This document shows, one piece after another, positions 60,003 through 64,000 of a DNA stretch of 64,000 nucleotides; the stretch's first letter is position 1, and each line of letters starts with the position of its first letter. Source of the DNA: Volvox africanus (lineage: Eukaryota; Chlorophyta; Chlorophyceae; Chlamydomonadales; Volvocaceae); NCBI GenBank assembly GCA_030268105.1, contig BSDZ01000014.1:3415501-3479500 (forward strand). Direction: 5' to 3'. The notes beneath the pieces were generated by a model. That model was not told the origin of the DNA and did no database searches. It was given only the letters and a program-made list of their open reading frames with translations. The position numbers and the translations under genes were made by a program.

Positions 60003-61791
60003 CTGCTTTGGGTGCAATCTTTTTGGGTCATGGGCGTGGCGACTGCATGCTTACGTGACGTCAGGTGACGTGGTGGGGCATCCTATTCGCGGAAGCTCTA
60101 ACTTATGTACGAATGGAAGCTCCGACACATCCGATTTGATGGTGGGAAAGTCGACGACGACCCTACCCACACAAGTCATGCCGGGGGATGAGTCGAAGGT
60201 TTGCCGCATTTTGCTCTTATCTGTTGCGCTTTAGATGCTGGTGTAATTTGATGTTTCGTGCGTATTTGAGTACGTACGTTTTCCTTACTGTGGTTTGTTC
60301 CTGTTGTACCTTCCTGCTGCTGCTGCGTTGAAAACTCTAGCCACGCTGATGGTGAACTCGACTTCCATGCAGCTTCCATGCAGCTATCTACAAAATGCGG
60401 GTTGCAGAGCGAGGTTGGGGGTTGCACCGAAGTTGGTTGGCATGTGGCGTGCCGTTAAGTAGAGTGGTGCGGAGCTTGCGGAGAGATTGCACGTGTATTT
60501 TTGTTGTACTTCCGTACCAAGATTCCTCTCAGTGGATGCTGTATTGAGCGTGGTCCTGGTTCTGGGTCTTACCATCCTCAATTGGGACGGGCCGATTGAA
60601 GAATGAAGTTTGCATGTGAGGATGCAAGTCGCTGGTGCTTTTGTATAGCGCCCGTCTCTGCTTAGCGTGCAAGTCGACGGGCAGAACGGGAAGGTGGCTT
60701 TAGGCTTTTTAGGGTTTAGAGTTTTAAACCCTCAAATGGCAGATGTTCAATGGCGATGGCCTGTATCCTTATCTGTGGTACAAACATACGAGGTTTACAT
60801 AAGCGTGGTGTGGTGAAAAGGTGTGTTATGTGCCTAGCATTGGAAGTCGAAGGAGGAGAGCCACTTCAGGATGCGCTCTGTTTTGTCCACAGCATACATG
60901 GCCTGGCACTCCCTTATCATATTGGAAGTTGCTCTGGTTTGCCTTGCTGTTTGGGCACGCCGACGGGAACCGAGAGTTCGACGGCTCTGAGTCGGTTATA
61001 CTTTCCTGTTTTGGACCGATTAATAAAGGTCTCATTGTGGGTCCTGGTTGTTGGAATAGTGGGAGAGCGAGAGAGTTGCTGTCATTTAGAGTCGATGCGT
61101 CGCGGGTGCATTTACCGAGCTGTTTTGCTGCGTGCCAACAATAGTTATCGCATACGACCGTCCTTTTCAACAAAGTGTTCGGAGTGTCGTTTTGCTGCTC
61201 TGCTGTCATCTTGCAGAGCACGCTCACGGGGTTCTGTTATTACGTGCTGGACAGGTGGTGCCATGGAAGTCGTGGGCGCTTTGTTCTACGTACACATGGC
61301 TATCGTCGCTGGTCCACACATGCCTCAAATTCTTTTGCGATTTGATTACATAGGTCGGTAGTGAGGCCCTCTGCATTGGTCGCGCTTATTAGATTTCATG
61401 AGATGATCCTGTGATGCGTTCAGGTGCTCGTTGACCTGCGTTGAAGGCTCTCCCCTAATTTGTAAGGTTTCTAGTTGTATAGGAGTATTTGTAGTTCGAA
61501 ACTACAGAAACATATCCATAGAATTCATTCATGGCACTTTTGATGTATTAAGATCTTTAAAAATAACACACCCCTCTCATATGCACAACCTGTTCCCACA
61601 GCTGTGGGATTCTGTAAAAATGCATTTATTACTCACCATACCGCCCCCGAGCCCCACCAGCGTCCGAGCAACCAGTTAACAAAATCGCTTATCCATGTAA
61701 AAATTTCAATATCACTATGGAATCACTGTTCAAGCCAGACAATCCAAACATGGCAAAGGAGGTATACGGCTCTCCGAATATGGCCAGTTGC
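60003..61791. other. Convergent intergenic region
   Basis: A plus-strand open frame of 203 codons (60750-61361) is long for this base composition but contains no recognisable domain and looks Cys- and Leu-rich in an irregular way, so it is not called a gene. A telomere-like stretch (TTTTTAGGGTTTAGAG near 60707, then AAACCCTC) forms a small inverted repeat at about 60701-60735. Confidence 0.4.
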
Positions 61792-61935
61792 TCAACTGAA
61801 GAAAATTCCCACATCTGTAACATCGAAGTTGACGCGGTCGTCCTGCACAATTCGTCGATCCATAAGCTCCTTAACCGTCACCATGGCGGGGTAGGACCCC
61901 AGCTCGCACACGATTCGCTCCGCTCCAGGGAAAGC
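61792..61935 (-). CDS. Alternative or duplicated terminal exon of the CbbY-like gene
   Basis: After the acceptor CCACGCAG at 61936 the minus strand reads AFPGAERIVCELGSYP, then VTVKELM and RRIVQDDRV, and stops at TGA 61794-61792 (47 aa). This matches the C-terminus seen at 62372-62473 (EFNGAELVVPELGDG, then VTVKQLM). Both begin in phase 0, so either could follow the exon ending at 62780. It could be a true alternative 3' exon or the relic of a tandem duplication. The longer, more CbbY-like ending suggests this may be the ancestral one. Confidence 0.6.
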   Translation of the reverse strand, partial: AFPGAERIVCELGSYPAMVTVKELMDRRIVQDDRVNFDVTDVGIFFS

Positions 61936-62371
61936 CTGCGTGGATTGGCACGAGCGGAATCGGCTCAAGGGAATGACGAAACCGGATCATATATCTGAGC
62001 TTTATAAAAACATATTATGGGCACGGAGGCATAAATATTATTACTGCAGCGCGCTAGCCAAGGTGGCTCCTGCCATTAGTTGTGCAGGCGGATGTAACAA
62101 TGCGAGGCTGAGACTTCCAGATACCCATTATCCTCTTGCAGCGCGTGCCTGCATGGCGTCCCGGCCGACGTGGACGGAAGGAACGCAGCCTCAGCGCAAT
62201 CCAATGCCTCAAGAACAAAGCTACTAGAAGGAACATCGTCAGCCCATCACTGTTTGTACATGTTTAACTACGTTTTGCCGAAATGCGAGCTACAGGCATA
62301 ACCAATTATTGGTTACACAAGCCCCCTCCCCACCATTTCGGCTTCCAGCATATGCCTGCCACACGCCACGT

Positions 62372-64000
62372 TCATGCCCGCACGGGCACGCCAGCCATGA
62401 GTTGCTTAACGGTCACGTTGACATGTGCGCCATCGCCCAGCTCCGGAACCACGAGCTCGGCCCCATTAAACTCCTGGATAGCGGGTGATTCCAACCGAGT
62501 ACCGAGTACACGGGCGTCGTCTAACGTCCTCCCGACGGAACCCAGGGCAGAACGGCTGCGCCATTTGCAGGAATCCCGGTATCCCGGTACTGGCAGCAGC
62601 GCTGAACGAGCTTCGCTTTTAGTCTGTGGCACCCTTTTGCCACCGTGGCGCAGCTCATGTGACCAACGCTGGATACCATAAATAGGGTAGCTTTGGACCC
62701 AAATTGGTGCCGTGCAAGGATGTCCCACACAATCCAAAGCTTCGTGCCCTGCCACCCACCCTCAGGTCACCTCGCCTACCTGTGACTTGGTAGAAGGCGT
62801 GTAGGTGATGATGCAACGCATTCCCGCACCAGTGGCAGCCTGCAGGTCATAATTCCGATGACGGAACCGGCGACAGGACCTTTGACTGCATTCCGCACCG
62901 CTGAGGCGTCTGGAAGGTGGACAGCTCACCATGAAGTAAGCAAGGTAGGTAAAGGAGGTCAAGAAACGAAGTGGTTCGAGAACGAGTTGTCCATGCCACA
63001 CGTGTGGCCCATTACCTACCGTGTCTACACGCAACGCGACTGCTCCGCAGCGAAGAATCCCGCTGTGATGCCTTAGACGAATGGCGGAGGCCGTACTTCC
63101 GCTTGTAAGGAATTTGATTTGGAACCCCCCGTGTATTTGCGGGGGATATGAAAACCCCAGCTTACGTGTCACCACAAATAGTTGCATTTAGGGTTTCATG
63201 CCATACGGCTGCATAGTGGAGCAATACAGAAAGCACTGGGAAACCTGGGAAAACCACTGATTTCGGAGAAGTCGGCATGGGAGACTGGATGAGGGTGCCC
63301 CGAAACACCGGGGAAGGTAGGGACTGCCAGGTTAGTGGCCACGGGTGATGTACCCCCCTATCCTACACACATAAGAAAGCAACCTGCGGCCCAGACAAAG
63401 CTTTGGCTGCTCCATTCTTTTTGACAGCTTCGCAAGAGTTCCTTTAAGCACACGACAACCTTCGCCACCTCCTCCAGCTGCACTCAAACACCCTATTGGT
63501 GTCCCTGGACCCTACCTGGAGGCCGATCATGCTATCCTCCACCACCACGCACTCGGAAGGACTAAGACCCAGGCGCTCGGCCGCCACGCGGTAAATTTTG
63601 GGGTCTGGCTTTTTCTTGTCCACGTCGTCGCCTGTGGACGCACATACAGAGAAGGGTTTTCAACCCAATACGTGAGCTGCGACACCAGCGCCGACAGCTG
63701 CCTTTCGACTTGAGATCCACAAAAGGCGCGGCAAATCCGCCAATCGGCGTTGGCGGATTTGGGAAGTTACTGTCAGGAGGCCACCAACGTGTCGGCTAGC
63801 ACCGGAACCGTGCAGGAGTTCATAGTGTGGTTATTTACAGCTACTTATGGCTAGTTGTGGCAAGGGCGCGCGTTCCAACTTAGCTGCCGGACCCTGACGG
63901 CCTTAACCCCTTAGTTTGCACACCTGCTAGGACTGTACGCACACACACCTGCAAGGAAGCAGTCCAAGCCTTGGAACCTGCCCTCGCCCAGCAGGTTCTT
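62372..64000 (-). CDS. CbbY-like HAD-superfamily phosphatase, C-terminal part
   Basis: Four minus-strand exons are visible, and the gene continues beyond the window: 64000-63949 (partial), 63631-63516, 62839-62780, 62473-62372. They join in frame, with a Gly codon split across the first join. Seen: LLGEGRFQGLDCFLAGDDV, then KKKPDP (HAD motif III Lys), VVVEDSMIGL (motif IV acidic residues), GAGMRCIITYTPSTKSQ and a C-terminal FNGAE-VPELG segment. This order is typical of plant CbbY-like proteins, which dephosphorylate the Rubisco inhibitor xylulose-1,5-bisphosphate in the plastid. The N-terminal nucleophile motif DxD and cap are outside the window, so substrate is inferred from the family only. 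See also the competing exon at 61792-61935. Confidence 0.85.
63732..63761. repeat. Perfect 12-bp inverted repeat in an intron of the CbbY-like gene
   Basis: CAAATCCGCCAA, six bases, then TTGGCGGATTTG. The arms are exact complements. It lies in the intron between 63631 and 63949. It could be a strong RNA hairpin, a bound dyad, or the tip of a decayed inverted-repeat element. Confidence 0.85.

Noticed and set aside
60750..61361. A 203-codon plus-strand open frame
   Set aside because: Long for chance, but it has no domain, no supporting splice sites or start context, and irregular composition. Kept only as a note in the intergenic entry.

Overview
This window is nuclear DNA of a green alga. No sequence search was run, so every identification rests on motifs and family knowledge. 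The evidence for a green alga is: many short introns (about 400 bp) flanking small exons; a plant-like BRR2; a plastid-type thioredoxin; a CbbY-like sugar-phosphate phosphatase fragment; TTTTAGGG-like interstitial repeats; and low-complexity, GC-rich coding sequence. The exact lineage cannot be fixed.

Layout. (1) 1-1188: mostly unassigned flank, with a possible partial minus-strand exon at the left edge. (2) 1189-25317, plus: a complete 45-exon BRR2 gene, the U5 snRNP helicase that unwinds U4/U6 during spliceosome activation. All 45 exons join in one frame to give 2167 residues. Its introns hold most of the unusual DNA: complementary TG/CA tracts at opposite intron ends, a 240-bp duplicated element, a short repeat family near acceptors, telomere-like motifs, an AT-rich foreign-looking block and one GC-AG intron. 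(3) 25318-27354: convergent intergenic space. (4) 27355-34959, minus: a low-complexity, acidic and Asn/Gly/Ser-rich protein of unknown function, seen as a 3' block and a 5' block that are probably one gene. (5) 34960-39585: sparse region with a decayed retroelement-like coding remnant and a TATA-like site. (6) 39586-54583, plus: a P4-type ATPase (phospholipid flippase) in 28 exons, about 1213 residues, complete except for an unresolved initiator. (7) 56333-58268, minus: a secretory thioredoxin-fold/PDI-like protein in 4 exons, 337 residues, with a CRGC active site. (8) 58735-59773, plus: an f-like plastid thioredoxin in 3 exons, 171 residues, head-to-head with gene 7 across 466 bp and carrying the window's second GC-AG intron. 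(9) 61792-64000, minus: the 3' half of a CbbY-like HAD phosphatase with two competing terminal exons.

The genes are ordinary eukaryotic neighbours, not an operon. The two thioredoxin-fold genes share a divergent promoter region. The f-like thioredoxin and the CbbY-like phosphatase both belong to families linked to the Calvin cycle, and sit convergently about 2 kb apart. The most interesting unexplained structure is in the introns of BRR2: a splicing-factor gene whose own introns seem arranged to pair end to end.
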